Counted from the stretch's first letter, positions 44,513 through 57,635 are shown. The stretch is DNA of 64,000 nt from Microcebus murinus (GCF_040939455.1 NC_134107.1:10231537-10295536), one strand, 5' to 3'. The notes: a model not told the origin generated them from the letters alone. Numbers and translations are program-made.

Positions 44513-45060
44513 CAGGGAACACTCAGCTTTGTTCAGTGATAGCAACACAAGTGGCAACACCATGAGGAAAGCCCGGGAGTAGCCGTGGCAGGGAGGGCCC
44601 TCACAGCCAAAGTCCCTACTGTGTCCCCAAACTGTCCCCTGGCTCAGCCCAGCACCTCCCTGATGCTGGCAGGGTGTGGGGAGGAAGCTGTCGCCGGTGG
44701 CAACGTCCACCAGCTGCGTCCAGGCCTGGGAGCGGGCAGGCCTGAAGCTCAGGCCACGTGTGCAGTCTGGAAAGGGGGAGAAAGAGGCTTGGACATTGTC
44801 CCGAGACCAACGCCACACCGCAGCCATCGCCATGCCCCTCCAGCCTCCCCTCCTCACCTGCACGGCCCCCCATCCTACCAGCTACCCAGCCAGGTGCCCC
44901 GCCCACCCTGGCCATGATCCAGGCTGGCAGCTGGGCCACCGCCCGACGGGTCATCCTCCTTCCGCCCAGCCCCGCGGCGCAGGCCATCGTACCGCGACCT
45001 CCACACGCCCCCTCCGCCCGGCCTGGGACGCTCGGCTCCAGACCTCACCTGGCTCACGCC
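44513..45060. other. Unassigned GC-rich sequence
   Basis: No supported gene or repeat. Confidence 0.4.
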
Positions 45061-45064
45061 CTGC

Positions 45065-45330
45065 TTAGCCCTTAGCCAGGTCCCAGTCAAAATGTCCCCT
45101 CCTCCAGGAAGCCCTTTAGGATCACCCAATTTACCCAGGTCCTGGGAATCACTGTCTGCTGCTGTCGTGGCATTTTCACGATCGGTAAAGAATTTACTTT
45201 TGTATGTTCTGCCTCCGTGAATGATAAGCTAACTGAGCACAGGAAATACCTCTGTTTCTGTCACTGTTGAAAGCCCAGCGTCTAGCAGGACCTCTACTCT
45301 GCAGGAACACAGACCATTCTTGAGCAGATG
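45065..45330 (+). mobile_element. L2 3' end
   Basis: CCTCCTCCAGGAAGCCCTTT, GTGAATGATAAGCTAACTGA and GAAAGCCCAGCGTCTAGCA follow the L2 3' region order. Confidence 0.75.
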
Positions 45331-45357
45331 AGCCCCTAAAAATGATAATGACACCAA

Positions 45358-45450
45358 GGAACAGAGCGGTCGAGTGACTTACGCTCACACAGCTGGTAAG
45401 GCGCAGAGCTGGACCTGGGAATGCCGCCTCCCTGGGCCGGGCCTGCTCCC
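45358..45450 (-). mobile_element. MIR fragment
   Basis: GAGTGACTTACGCTCACACA, GCTGGTAAGGCGCAGAGCTG and GACCTGGGAATGCC are a minus-strand MIR core. Confidence 0.85.
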
Positions 45451-46020
45451 CCCTCCCCAGAAAGACGCTTGCTGCTTCCATGGAAACCCGAGGGGCACAG
45501 GGAAAACAAAGAGCGGCTGGGGCCACCCACTGTCCCCACCGCAGCCTAACGGGCAGGGGAGGAAACGTCCACGGAGCCCTCTGCTCACAGGGACGCAGGC
45601 CCCACCCAGGGCCACGCAGAGACCCACCTCGACGCCCCTGGCAGTGCCGTGACGCTGAGCAGATGGTGCCCCGCACCCAGGAGAGGGGTCGGGGAAGCAG
45701 AGTGACCCAGTAAAATGACTTATGCAAATATGGAACCGTGGGCACCGCGGCAGTGCAAAAATAAAACCCAGGGGCACGTGAAACATTAGCTGCCGGCAGC
45801 CCCGAGCATCTGCACACCGAGCAGGCAGCAAGCCAGCCGGGCGGGGGAGGAAGGGGAGGAGGAGGGGGGGGCCGGGGAGGAGGCGGCGGCACCAGGAAGG
45901 GAGTCCAAAGCTGAAGCCAGCTGGGAGGGAAGTACAGCCTGCTGCCCCACGGCCTCTCTGCTCTCAGTCCCAGGCCCAGGCCCAGCTGCTCAGGGAGAGA
46001 GAGACTCCCTTCTGCTATGA
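45451..46020. other. Unassigned sequence with G-rich tract
   Basis: No gene supported. 45838-45895 is a G-rich run (GGGGGAGGAAGGGGAGG type) with quadruplex potential. Confidence 0.45.
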
Positions 46021-46480
<460 letters not shown>

Positions 46481-48125
46481 ACCCATGAACGGCTCTCCAC
46501 CTACAGCGGGGACTGCAGAGCAAATCTCTCTTTCAGTGAAAGCACCGCAGCCCCTCTGTCCCACCTGCACGCGGCGGCTGGAACCGCCAGGTGCACAGCT
46601 ACCTGCGGGGCGCTCTGGACCGCTCTGGCCTCTGAAGGGTTTGGACAGTGAGTGGCAGGCCACACGGTGGCCCGGGACAGGTGATGCCAGCACTCTGGGC
46701 TGAGTGGCCGCCAAGATCAAACACTGCACGGACACACTGAGCTCAGGGAGGGCAGGTGTGGGGCCCCCTGGCCAGCGGCCGCTGCGTGGGGACTATGATG
46801 GTAACTCCGGAAGCAGCAGCGGCAAAGCTTCCCTGACACCGTACAGGACGCGCTCATACACGATACACAGGTGTGTGCGTGCACGCCCTCCACGCACACA
46901 CAAAACTTGACATACAGCGCGTGTTCACACCCAGCCGGCCTGGCTCTGGCCTTCTCCTAGTCCCTGTCTGCACTGCCATGCACCGGGTGCTGGGCAGAGG
47001 AGGTGCACGTGTACACACGTGTACATGCACACACGTGTGGAATGCGAACGGGCTACAGGGCAGGCTCGGCAGTTTCGGGGTTGATCTGGCTGAGGCATCA
47101 GCAGCAGTGACAGCAGGCCCGCGGGCCGTGGGGCAGTGGCCGGGGCAAGACCGTGCTGAGGCATGCAGAACCTCTCAAGAATCCTGTCCACGGCACTTCC
47201 CAGCAGCCGCATTTCTTTGTACGTGAGAAATGCCCCCACCCCTCCAGATCTTAAAGTAAAAGTGATTCTTCCGGAAGCTGCTCTTGTGAGCCTCGGGGGT
47301 GGGCGCACCGGAGTGAGCCGTGAACCCTCAGAGCAGCGGGAGACGGCAGCACGGGAGGGCCCCTCGTCCAGAGCCCCCACGACCACCCATTTTTGGGGTG
47401 GACCCTCGACACCTGAATTTTCCTAATGCAGCTGGTCTCTCCGCCCCCCACCAGCGAGTTGCACCTTGGGACCGAGAGCCACGAGAGCACCTGCCGACTC
47501 TTAATGCCCGGCGGCCTCCAGACCTCCAGCCTCTGACCTTATTTTTAGCAATTTCCACTCCAATGAGCGCTCAGCGAGAGTTCCGCTGTGTTAGCCACAC
47601 CAGGAACTTCTCCACATCCAGAACACTCACTCTCTCTCTCTCTCTCTCTGTAAGAGGCAGAGGGAGGGAAGGACCACGGAGCTCACTCTGGATTCATCGT
47701 GCAAACTGTGTTACAGCCGCAAATTTCCGACCCATTTCTTGATGTTTTCCTGCTGGAGCCAGAGCAAAGGAAACCTGAGCAACCAGCCCCGAGACCCGGG
47801 CAGGCTGGCACCAAGGCCACATTCCCGTCTGGAACTGGATTTATGAGGAATGTCGCCACTCAGTGATCCTTCTCCTCCCCCACTTCCTCCGCTGCTGGAA
47901 GCTTGGAGCCAGCAGGAGGGAGCGCAAGACTGAAATGGTCCCTCTGGAATAACTATCGTTCTCTCCCCTCCAGGATAAGAAGATGCCATGAAGGACCGTC
48001 CCTTAGGAACCCTGGAGCCGGGTCCCCAGGTGGACACAGCAGGTTGGGGCTGCTTCTAAGAACCCCATTGCCAGGAAGCATCCTTGGTACATGGCAGCTG
48101 TAGGATCGCTCTGAGCCACCCCCAC
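46481..48125. other. Unassigned sequence with short tandem runs
   Basis: No supported gene. A (CT)n run of about 20 bases is at 47630-47649 and ACACGTGT-type alternations are near 47008-47035. Confidence 0.4.
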
Positions 48126-48129
48126 ACCA

Positions 48130-48330
48130 CCAAAGGCCCATCTGAAAATCAGCCTGTCTCATGCTTGAGAATCATCTCCCGTTGTTCCAGGTTCTCCTCA
48201 CTGCCCATCAGGACCAAGCTCCCTGGTAAAGCAGCCCCAGTGCCTTTGCACATGCTGTTCTGGCTCCTCTGACTGTCCTTCCCCTACCGTGTCTATCCGA
48301 GACTCCTGCCCCCTCTTCAAAGATCCTAGC
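48130..48330 (+). mobile_element. L2 fragment
   Basis: GTGCCTTTGCACATGCTGTT and ACTGTCCTTCCCCTACC, then CCCTCTTCAAAGATCC, follow the L2 order. Confidence 0.7.
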
Positions 48331-49500
48331 ATGTATCCACAACCTAACGGGCAAGCCGACCGCTGGGGATCTCAGCAGACTCCAGAGTTTGAGTTAGCAG
48401 GTCCTGGGGGGGGGGATTACCATTACACCCCTGACATCCACCTCACGCTGGAGGCCCAGCCCTGCGCCTCGCCACCTCTGCGACCTCCTGGTCCCTGTGC
48501 GAGGCTAGGAGGTGCCCAGGTGCACTCGAGATGGAACGGCCCGTGTGCTCCCGCTCAGGCCCTGGTCCCCCTGCTGGGTCCAGAGGCAGCAGGAAGATGG
48601 GGAAGGGAGGACGGGGGCAGCTTCTCAGCGCAACTCTGTTCTTTGAATGTTCTCATCCCGAAACTCAAAGCCCTCCAATCTCTGACAGCCCAGACACGGG
48701 CGAGGCTCACGATTCGCCACAGTGTCTGTGTCTGCAGCTCCAAGACAGGTGCCGGGTGGGGCGGGGCTGGCGAGGGTGCCTGTGCCGGCCCGGCCTCTCC
48801 AGAGCCGGAGTCCACGGAAATCCACAACGCACGGCGGACCTGAGGCCTCGGCACCTCCCCTCAGACCTGACGTTCCCGGACACATGCACCTCCTCCCAGG
48901 CACCCACGGGGACCCGTCCCCCCTGGAACCCGAGGAGGACGCAGCCCCAGGCTCTGGGTATCCGGAATCACCCAGGTTGCATACCCTGGCCCCAGGGGGT
49001 TTGTACCAGACGAACCTGTTTCTGGGCTGAACTCTGGTCCTGGCCCCCCTGGAAGGTCAGGGGTGACCACCTGGCAGAGGCGGAGGACCTAGGGGCTGGT
49101 CACTCTCGGGTCCTCTCTCCCCACGTGCCTGCCCCGTGCCCAGCACATCCGAGGGCTCCCCTCCTGTGCCAGCCCCCCTGTGCATGCAGGACCAGTTTGC
49201 CAGCGTTGCTCCCCGGGCCCGCCGGTCCAGGGACTCCTCAGAAAAAGCAGGTGCCTCCAGGGCACAGAGCAGAGCAGCTGGAGGAGGGGCTGGCTTCCCT
49301 GCACACTCCCGGCCTGTCCAGGGGAACTGGCGACTCCCGGCCCCCTGCAGCACGGAGCCCACTGGGCACGCTGCCGTCTGCCGCAGGCCCGGCCGGGCCG
49401 CTCAGCTCCGAAGCAGCAGCACTGCTCAGCCTCAGCTGGCGGGTCCAGCGTGGAAGTCGGGCTGGGGTGAAGGGTGGGAGCCAAGCACGGCGGCCAGAAA
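48331..49500. other. Unassigned GC-rich sequence
   Basis: No supported gene. A ten-G run is near 48408. The 326-codon frame (48531-49511) has no recognisable domain and is shadowed by frames on the other strand. Confidence 0.4.
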
Positions 49501-49519
49501 GAGGCCTCTGAGTGTTCTT

Positions 49520-49862
<343 letters not shown>

Positions 49863-49984
49863 CTCTGAGTGTTCTTTCTTAGCACTTTAACCCCCTTCTA
49901 GAGAGAAGAATCTATTGCTAGCTCCGTCCTTGTGTTCTTGTGGGGCAGAGTGAACAGCTGCTCGAGTTTCCCACTTGACCCTGA

Positions 49985-50045
49985 CCAGAGAGGCTGAGTG
50001 ACTCGCCCGGGGTCACACAGGAAACGTGCTTGCTGGAAATCTCTC
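49985..50045 (-). mobile_element. MIR fragment
   Basis: GAGTGACTCGCCCGGGGTCA and CACAGGAAACG fit the MIR core on the minus strand. Confidence 0.65.
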
Positions 50046-50224
50046 CCTCACTTGCAAGGGACGTTTTCTTGCCTCTCTTTGTGAAAAGAGCTACTATTCC
50101 GGGCACTGTCTAGGCTATGTGAGGAATTACTCAGATGGACATAGAGGTGCCAAGGCCACCTGGGGATGATGACCTACCCTCTTAGAAAAATCAGCTCCTG
50201 ATGGGGCCCATGGGGAGTCGGGGG

Positions 50225-50290
50225 CAGGCCACCCAACCTGTCCCTGGGGCCCGGTGTCCCCGTCTGTGGAATGGGCGGTGTTTCACCTGC
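50225..50290 (+). mobile_element. MIR fragment
   Basis: ACCTGTCCCTGGGGCC and CCGTCTGTGGAATGGGCGG fit the MIR 3' end. Confidence 0.55.
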
Positions 50291-50504
50291 GGGTGAGTGG
50301 GGCACGGTGCCCCTGGGCTGCTGTCTCTCCCCTTCCCGGCCACGTCTTGCTGTGACAGTGATGGGGCATCGCTTCCAGGCTCTCCCTGCAGGACTCAGCT
50401 GCCCACGCAACCCACAGGGGCAGCGGGGCCAGGCCCAGGGGGACCATTCGCAACCGAACGCCCATCTGATTTGGTCTCCTCTGCTCACAGCCCGTGGCAG
50501 CCCT

Positions 50505-50700
50505 TGATCTCGAATTACAATCCTCTCCACCGAACGCGGTCTATTACGCAAAACCTCATTCCGACGGCTATAAATAACCCGCACAACGCGGTCCCCAGGA
50601 ACTCTCTGGAAAGATGCTGCACAGTTTTGAATAACAGGATAATGGAAACACAAACCGAGGCTAATTAATTTCACTGCTCAGAGAGGGCTATTTCCTCGGT
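50505..50700. promoter_or_regulatory. Candidate conserved non-coding element
   Basis: AT-rich repeat-free island with GGCTATAAATAACCCGC, TTTTGAATAACAGGATAATG and GAGGCTAATTAATTTCAC. No coding signal; inferred from composition and motif content only. Confidence 0.25.
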
Positions 50701-50874
50701 TAGCCACGGTCAGCGGGACTCAGGCAAGAAAACCCTGGGCCGAAACGAGGTGCTTCCCGGGAGCACCTGGCCACGTGGAGTAAGGACAGGTGACTGTGTC
50801 GTGGCTGCTCGGGAACCCGCAGGAGGAGGGGCCCCCAGAGGGCCCGAGCGGCTCCCGCGTCTGGACGCCCGGCT

Positions 50875-50906
50875 CAGACAACGCCCGGCCCAGACAACGC
50901 CCGGCC
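50875..50906 (+). repeat. 16-bp tandem pair
   Basis: CAGACAACGCCCGGCC occurs twice in direct succession. Confidence 0.97.
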
Positions 50907-51079
50907 ACTGGCTCGGCCCGGGGAGGGCCCGCGGGACGGGACACACAGCTGGACTGCGTTTGGAGGAGAAGGAAGGAAGCGAAGAGAAGCTGGGCATGCA
51001 GAGAGGCCACAGCTCCGGGGAGGCGGCTTTGTCCGCTGGAATCAGAGCCCCCAGGGAGATGAGCCGGGGCGTGAGGGAA

Positions 51080-51362
51080 CCAGCCGTGGGCCATGAGAAC
51101 AGTCTGGACGGTCCTCAATCAGTTAAACATCCAGCCGCCGCGTGCCCCGATAATTCCACTAAACAGGGAGTCAGACACACACACGCACAGCCGTGTTCAG
51201 AGCAGCACCGGTCACGGTAGCCAAGAGGGGGCAGGAACAGCCCAAATGTCCACCAACTCACGAATGGATGGAGAACACGTGGTATGTACAGATAATACAG
51301 AATATGCTATATATAAGGAGAGAATGGAATATATACGTATAATGTGGAATTATATGTGTGTG
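51080..51362 (+). mobile_element. L1M 3' fragment, left of LTR
   Basis: CCCCGATAATTCCACTAAAC, GTTCAGAGCAGCACCGGTCA and AAATGTCCACCAACTCACGA are L1 ORF2-end text on the plus strand. It resumes at 51956. Confidence 0.8.
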
Positions 51363-51955
51363 TGTAAACTAAAATGCTCCCCCACCCACCGGCTGACTGA
51401 ATGGACCCCCTCGTGGCCAAAGGAATATTCTAGGGCAAAGTTGCCTACCAGGAGGAGGGAGGTCAGACATGCCTTATCATGCCCCCCTCCCTTCTTGGAG
51501 ACTTCCTTTGTAACCCATTAACAGGCCTAAGGGCATGCGAGACAAGCCTGCAGGTCCTCAAGTTATGCAACAAATGGTGGCTTATCTCTGGTAAACAGTT
51601 TATGTTAAAACATTCCAAGCCTTTGAACAAAGCTTCATGTCTTTAGCCAATTATATTCTAAAGAATCTTTAAACCCACCTATAACCTGTAAGCCTCCCCC
51701 CCCCCCCACCCCCGCCTCATTTGGAGATGCCCCTCCTTTTTGGGCCAATCCAATGTATGCCTCCCATGTATTGATTGATGGCTTTGCCCGTAACCCTTGT
51801 CTCTGAAATGTATAAAAACCAAACTGTAACCCAGCCACAACAAGTCCACTTGCCCAAGGCCTCTTGGCAGTGGCTCCGGGTCATGGTCCTCAAATTTGGC
51901 TCAAAGTAAATCTCTTTAAAATTATTTTGCAGCATTTGGCTTTTTTCCGTTGACA
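51363..51955 (+). mobile_element. Solo LTR of class I (ERV1) type
   Basis: A 593-bp LTR with TGTAAAC start and TTGACA end, flanked by a 4-bp duplication TGTG (51359-51362 and 51956-51959), as in gammaretrovirus-like ERVs. Promoter-like parts are visible: a CCAAT motif at 51744, TATAAAAACC at 51811, and a variant polyadenylation signal AGTAAA at 51905. A C-rich run is at about 51695-51715. No retroviral genes remain. Confidence 0.85.
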
Positions 51956-52335
51956 TGTGTATATTGTGGAATACTATTCAGCCCTGAAAAGGGACAAAGT
52001 TCCAATCGACACAAATGAACCTCAAAACCTAACACCGAGTAAAGAAGCCAGACACGGACGGCCATGTGCCGTGTGGCTTTATTTACAGGAAGCACACAGA
52101 ACAGGCCAGTCCACAGAGACAGAAGGCGAGTTGGTGGCTGCTGGGGAGGGGCAACGGGGAGTGACTGCCAACAGGTGCGGGGTTTCCTGTTTCGGTGATC
52201 AGCCAGGTAGTGGCGGTTGCACAACCTTGTGAACACACTAGATTTACTGAATTGTCCACTTTTAAATGGCTAGAATGGCGAAGTTTATGTTATATTAATA
52301 CCTATTTTACTCCAATGAAAGAAAACACTTATAGG
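51956..52335 (+). mobile_element. L1M 3' UTR, right of LTR
   Basis: TATTGTGGAATACTATTCAG, TTGGTGGCTGCTGGGGAG and CTTGTGAACACACTAG are the end of L1 and its 3' UTR. Confidence 0.85.
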
Positions 52336-54325
52336 GCCGATGGGGGCACAGGTGTCCCTGAAGCCCCTCAGCACGGCAGCCCACCCTTGGATCTGGACGA
52401 GGGGCCCGTTCGCCTCGTAACAAAAGCCGTGCAAACTCCGCTTCGAGGCCTCTGGCGGCTCAGCTGCAGAGGAATGACCCGGTGCCTGGGTACCTGGTTT
52501 CATGGCACTCCCCCACTCCGCTGCCAAGGCCGGGGCGTGCCAGGGTGGCACCAGACACGCCGTGACCTCGGCCAGTCCCTGAGCCTGAGCTTCTCCGATG
52601 CCAGCGCAGAGCTGGCCCAAGGACAGCCTTTGCTCTCCCCTCTCCCTGGCGTGAGGATGCTTGGTTTTCCGAGCAGGCTGCACTTGGAAATTGCTTTGCC
52701 CAGTTCTCCATTTTATATTAATTAAAGACAAACATGACTGCCAGCCAGAGCTGCAGGCGGGCTCCAGCGGGCAGGGCGGATCTGGAGGATCTCGTGGGCG
52801 AGCCGACGCAGGTCTAGCCCTGGACACGGAACCAGGCACCGAGCGACCTTGCCGGCCACTTTTAGGCTCCGTGCGTGTTTAAAGCAGCCGTCAGATCCCA
52901 GGGACTGCATCCCACGGCCCGCGGGCACCCGCAGGACTCACGCCAAGAACTACTGAAATCTTTCTCGGCTTAAAACTCCCTGGTTTTGAAAAACAAATGG
53001 CCCTTCAAAGGAGACTGCTTCTTCCACGCGCAACCCTCGGGCACCCCGATAAGAAGAGCTCCCGCCTCTTTCGAGCCCAGTCAATGAGGCAGGCGCCTGA
53101 TCCTTCGGAACACCTAGCGGGACCAGGAACGACAGCCGCAGGGAGGCGGATTTATTTAGGGTTTCGGAATTTCCGCACCCCAAGCCTTTCTTCTCGCACG
53201 TGCCGAAGCTTCAGAACGCGACAGCAGCAGTGTCCTTTCAAAAGGAGCTCCAAGCGTCTTGCATCTAAGCAGAAATGCCACGTCCCAGGGCTGGCGCTGA
53301 AACCGCAGGGACGGGCTCACTGGCAGAGCCCCCGGCGGCCGGTTTATCAGCGCTGCCCAGGCCAAGCTCACAGACGCCGTCGGCTCTGGTCCCGCGCCTC
53401 GTGGGGCTGGTGGGCTGGGCTGGGCAGGCTCCCCGGCTGCGGCGTCACACCCGGCTCAAGGCCACTCGGACGCCCCAGAGCCCCTGGCTGCCCCGCGCTG
53501 GCCCACAGCAGCCCTGGGCACTTGGTCACCAGCCCATGACCCGGATCTTTCCACACTGCAGCCCTAGATCGAACCGAGATTTCGGAAAGGCCACACACGT
53601 GCAAAGGGAGGGACCCGTTGGCCCGGGGCCAATCTGGGAGGGCATCCCAGGGGAGGTGTCGCCCGAGCATCCTTCACTCCTTTTGCCATTCAGGGAGAAT
53701 TTCTCAGTAGCCAGGCACTCAGGTTGGGCTTTCCAGGACAGACTGGGGAGTTAAGAAAATCGCCTTCATTTCTACTGAAAATGGAGGAAAAAGGCAATTT
53801 TCAGTTCTTCTCATAGCACTTGGGAACGTGAGCTGGGCTGCTGCTTTAAAAGGGAGCCAGAAGCCTGTTCCAAACGCACTTGGCCGGCGGCGGCGATGAC
53901 AGCCCCTGTCCCCCCTCGCGTGGTGGGGCTGTGAACACCGAGACTGTACCCTGGAAGGGGCAGTGCTGCTGGAGACCTAGGAGGGAGGTGGTGGCTGCGT
54001 TTGTCACAGGCAGAGGGGTGGAAGGGGTGATGGGGGGCCATCTGTCACTCCCGCCCGGGGACCTGGGCTCCTGCTGGCGGTGGGGTACCTGCAGCTGCAT
54101 TTCCACAGAGAGCCTTTAGCAGGGCTTTGAAGCTGTCCCGCTGCTCACTGCGGGACTCCCGGGCTCCAGGCAGGACACTGAGCAGGAAAACTCCGAGGGC
54201 ACGGGAAGCCCACCCATAACCCCTCGCCTCCGGCAGCGCAGGACGGACACGCACCTGTGTCCACCAGCCAGCAGCCACCTCTCTCGCCAAGTATGGCCGC
54301 GCAGGTGAAGGCATCGAGGTGTGGC
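52336..54325. other. Unassigned repeat-poor sequence
   Basis: About 2 kb with no recognised repeat and no supported gene. CpG content looks fairly high between 52700 and 53500; a CpG-island or exon test would be the obvious check. Confidence 0.4.
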
Positions 54326-54329
54326 TTCT

Positions 54330-54440
54330 TCACACGCACACACATGCGTGTACACATACGTATATACACACACACACACGTATACACACATGCACACATG
54401 CTCACACATGTACACACACACACATGCACACACATTCTGG
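54330..54440 (+). repeat. (CA)n-rich microsatellite, interrupted
   Basis: Alternating CACACA, CATGCG and TATACA stretches. Minus-strand frames rich in Cys, Val and Met are artefacts. Confidence 0.95.
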
Positions 54441-54619
54441 GAGGTGTGCTTCCCTCTTCACGATTAGGAATACACTTAAATAAGCGCGTAACACACACGC
54501 ACAGGCTGAAGGAAGCTCTGCTGAAGCCCCAGCTGCCCCTCCCAGCCGCCCCCTCCCGCGAGTTAACTGGGGTCTCAGTCTGTGCTTCCCAGGCCCCGGC
54601 TTTTCTTTTTAGCATTATC

Positions 54620-55000
54620 ACCTGTTCCTATCCTTAAATAATGGGTTGATTTCATTTTGACTTTTTTTCTTAGAAAAGAAAAACTTTACATAAATCATTT
54701 TGCCCTTTTTTTTGGAACTTTCCGTAAACTGTATCATACTTCCTGCAGTCCTCAGTGGCTGAGCTGTCCCTCTCCGCGCCGCTTCTGAGATTCATCACCT
54801 GGACGTGCGCAGCCGCCATTCGCCCCTTCGCCCTGCTGAACAGCCACCGGCGCGTGAGCAGGGACAGTCCTGGCCCCTCTTGCTAACAGACCCTCGCAGC
54901 ATTTCCGGCCTTTTGCTGCCACGAGCAGAGCTGCCTGCCCGGGGTTTGTGCGCAGAGTGATGTGCTGGTTTGCACAGGAGACACACCCTTAATTCTAGTG
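54620..55000 (-). mobile_element. L1M 3' UTR-like fragment
   Basis: TTTACATAAATCATTTTGCC, TTTCCGTAAACTGTATCATA and TGAGATTCATCACCTGGACG resemble antisense L1 3' UTR blocks. Confidence 0.5.
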
Positions 55001-55134
55001 GGCAATAACTGCTGTTTTCCAACACAGTTGTGATTTGGGACCTTTTTCATTTTTCTACTTTTTTAGAACAAAGCGTAGAAATTGGAAAGGCTCTGAAAGG
55101 CCTGGCCCTGTGCAGCTGGGTCCCAAGTTGCACA

Positions 55135-55655
55135 GTGTCCCCTCAAAAGATACTGGGAGTCCTAACCCCCTGCACCTCAGAGTGTAACCTCATTTGGATG
55201 TGGGGTCACCGTAGATGTAACTAAGACATAAATGCAGATGAGGTCCCAGTGGAGTGGGCCCTTCATCCGATATGACCGGTGTCCTCTAAGGGGACGGAGA
55301 TTTGGACACAGACAGGAGAAGACCGTGTGGTGGCAGGGGCAGAGACCGGAGTGGTGCAGCCATAAGCCACAGAATGCCATGGGGTGCTACAGAATGCCAT
55401 GGGGTGCCACAGAATGCCACGGGGTGCCACAGAATCCTACAGGGTGCTACAAAATGCCATGGGGTGCCACAGAATGTCAGCCACCACCAGGAGCAGGAAG
55501 AGGCAAGGAAGGCCCCTCCCCAAGCCTCAGATGGAGTGTGGCCCCATCAACAACTTGATCTCCACCTTCTAGCACCCGACACAAGGAGACAATAGACGTC
55601 TGCTGTTTTCAACCACCCGGTCTGTGGTATTGTTACAGCAGCCCTGCTCACAATG
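55135..55655 (+). mobile_element. MaLR-type LTR with internal tandem expansion
   Basis: AGTCCTAACCCCCTGCACCT, AACCTCATTTGGATGTGGGG, TTGGACACAGACAGGAGAAG, and at the 3' end CAACCACCCGGTCTGTGGTA and ATTGTTACAGCAGCCC. An array of 20-bp units lies inside it (55369-55477). Confidence 0.8.
55369..55477 (+). repeat. 20-bp tandem repeat, about 5.5 units
   Basis: The unit ACAGAATGCCATGGGGTGCT varies at a few bases. It lies inside the MaLR LTR. Confidence 0.95.
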
Positions 55656-57635
55656 AACGCAAGCAGCGTGGCAGGCCCTCCCCTGTCCCAGCCCTTGTCT
55701 TGGAGACAGGACAGGCCTTCGGTCTGTTGCTATGACAGCAGGGATGGCCAAACCCTCCGCTGATCCTCAAGAGGCTGCATGCTCGCCTGAGCCGGGCGAG
55801 CATCTGAATCCTTCTCAACACAGTGCCGCAGGCCTCTCTACCTACTAGTTCAACGGGCAGGAGGGACTAGATGTTTTCCATCCCTGTGTTAGAGGCTTCC
55901 AGAGAGGGAAGAGGAAATGGGCAGCTCTTCTGCTCCTGGCTAGGGGCTGTGGTCCCAGGGGCCCGCGTTAGTGGGCTTCTGCCTTCTTCGTCCCCTGCAC
56001 AGAACGCATTCAGGGTGTGCTACTGCACCCCTCCACGGGAGAGGTCTGCAGAGGGCAGAAGCCACCCACGAGCTCAATGCTCTTGGCCTGTCTCTGAGCC
56101 TAGAGCCAGCTGGGAGGGAGGCTCATCGCTTGGTGCATCTTGGGGTTGGGGGGCTGAACATCGCCAAGTGCCTCCGGCCCGGCCGGCTCCCCCTGGCTGG
56201 TGTGGAGCTCAGGGCCTGGCCCTGTGTGGGACAGCTCCCTGCACGGCCCTCGACTAACCCAGGCTCCTCCCCACTTTGTGCTTGTGGTTCTTGAGAATAA
56301 CTGTAGATGCAGGGACACAACGTCCCGAGAGGTGGAGGGACTCTCGGGGACAGCCTGGGCTCAGTCCCAGTTCCCCCTAGAACCAGGATGTCCCAGCAAG
56401 TCACATCACTGGGGCACAAAACCCTCCTGCTTTTCAGGGCCCCTCAGCTGTGGTTCGAGCAGGGCACGAGCAGTCGGGACGCAGCCAGTTTTCCCAAGTC
56501 TCCGGGGGCTGGTCCCGCTGTGCCTTGCCGCGTATCTGTAAGGAGCAAACCCACGTCCTGGGCCACCTGTGTCACCCAACCGGGGTGGTTGGTAACCAGC
56601 ACAGAGAACCCACAGCACACCTGGGTTGGAGCCGCCTGGCCCGTCGAGCCAGTTACGGGGTTTGGTGCCAGAAAGAAGCCGCCCGCCCGCAGACCTGAGC
56701 TACCTGGACCAGCGCTGGCTTTGCCAGCCACGCGGGCAGAGTTTGCTCTTCGCTGCTCTCGCGGCCTCGGTCTGTCTCCCCCTGGGTTGGGCGTGGGGGT
56801 GTGGGTGGGCGGCAGATCCCGACCAGCACGCCTCCTGGGGTGGGTGGCGCAGGGGTGTCAGCGTGTGGCAGCCCGAGGTCAGAGCTGCTGTCCAGCACCC
56901 GGGCAGAGACCTTGGCCCCGTCCCCCTCCCCTGGATTCAAGGCCTCAACTTCGCCTTAGATGGAGCCTCGGGGAGGTGCCATTTCTGTAGGGCAAACACA
57001 GTTAAGGACCGACTGCCGGCTCCCTATGGCTCTCACAGACCCCCGACTGAGGGCGCCCACAAACGCCTACTCCGACCCAGGGAGCAGAGGCCCTGCCCCT
57101 CTGGTGACCCTCGGTGGGGCAAGCAGCGTCAGGACTGGCTCAGGGGACCCGGGAGGAGGGCCCCCCAGCCCTGGAGGGGTCTGGTGGCATCTCTGCGTTG
57201 GGGCCGTCTGCACAGAAACTGGCGGGGGGAGCCAAGCAGAGGGTAAGTAAGTATTACTAACAGTTAGAGTGTCGGGACACCCCGAGGAGGAAGGTGGGGC
57301 TCTGCGCAGGAGGCAGAGGCAGCCTGAGAGGCCGAGAGTCCAGTGTTGGGGGCAGGACCAGGCCCTGGAACCGGGTCCCCAGTGCCCAGCTCTGGGTGTC
57401 GTGCCAGTCTTCCCGGGTAAAAACCTTCCTACCTGAGAAGCAGGGTGGGTGGGGAGGCCTCTGGGGCTGCTGGGTTGAATGCTGTGGCCCAGGTGGGCCT
57501 CCCGCCAGGCTGGCCCCTCATGGGGCACACAGGTGAGCACAGGGCGTTGACCCCACAGGTGCCACCATGAAAGAGGGGATGGCAAGTGCCACCTGCCAAG
57601 GGCCAGAGAGTAGCAGAGTTTTTAGGGTCTGGAGC
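55656..57635. other. Unassigned GC-rich sequence
   Basis: No gene supported. Frames of up to 227 codons (56307-56990) have no recognised domain. Confidence 0.4.

Noticed and set aside
48531..49511. 326-codon open frame as a host gene
   Set aside because: Low-complexity Pro/Ser/Arg composition with several shadow frames; it ends just before the Alu and shows no recognisable homology.
56307..56990. 227-codon open frame as a host gene
   Set aside because: No domain or codon pattern; neighbouring frames overlap it, consistent with GC-driven lack of stops.
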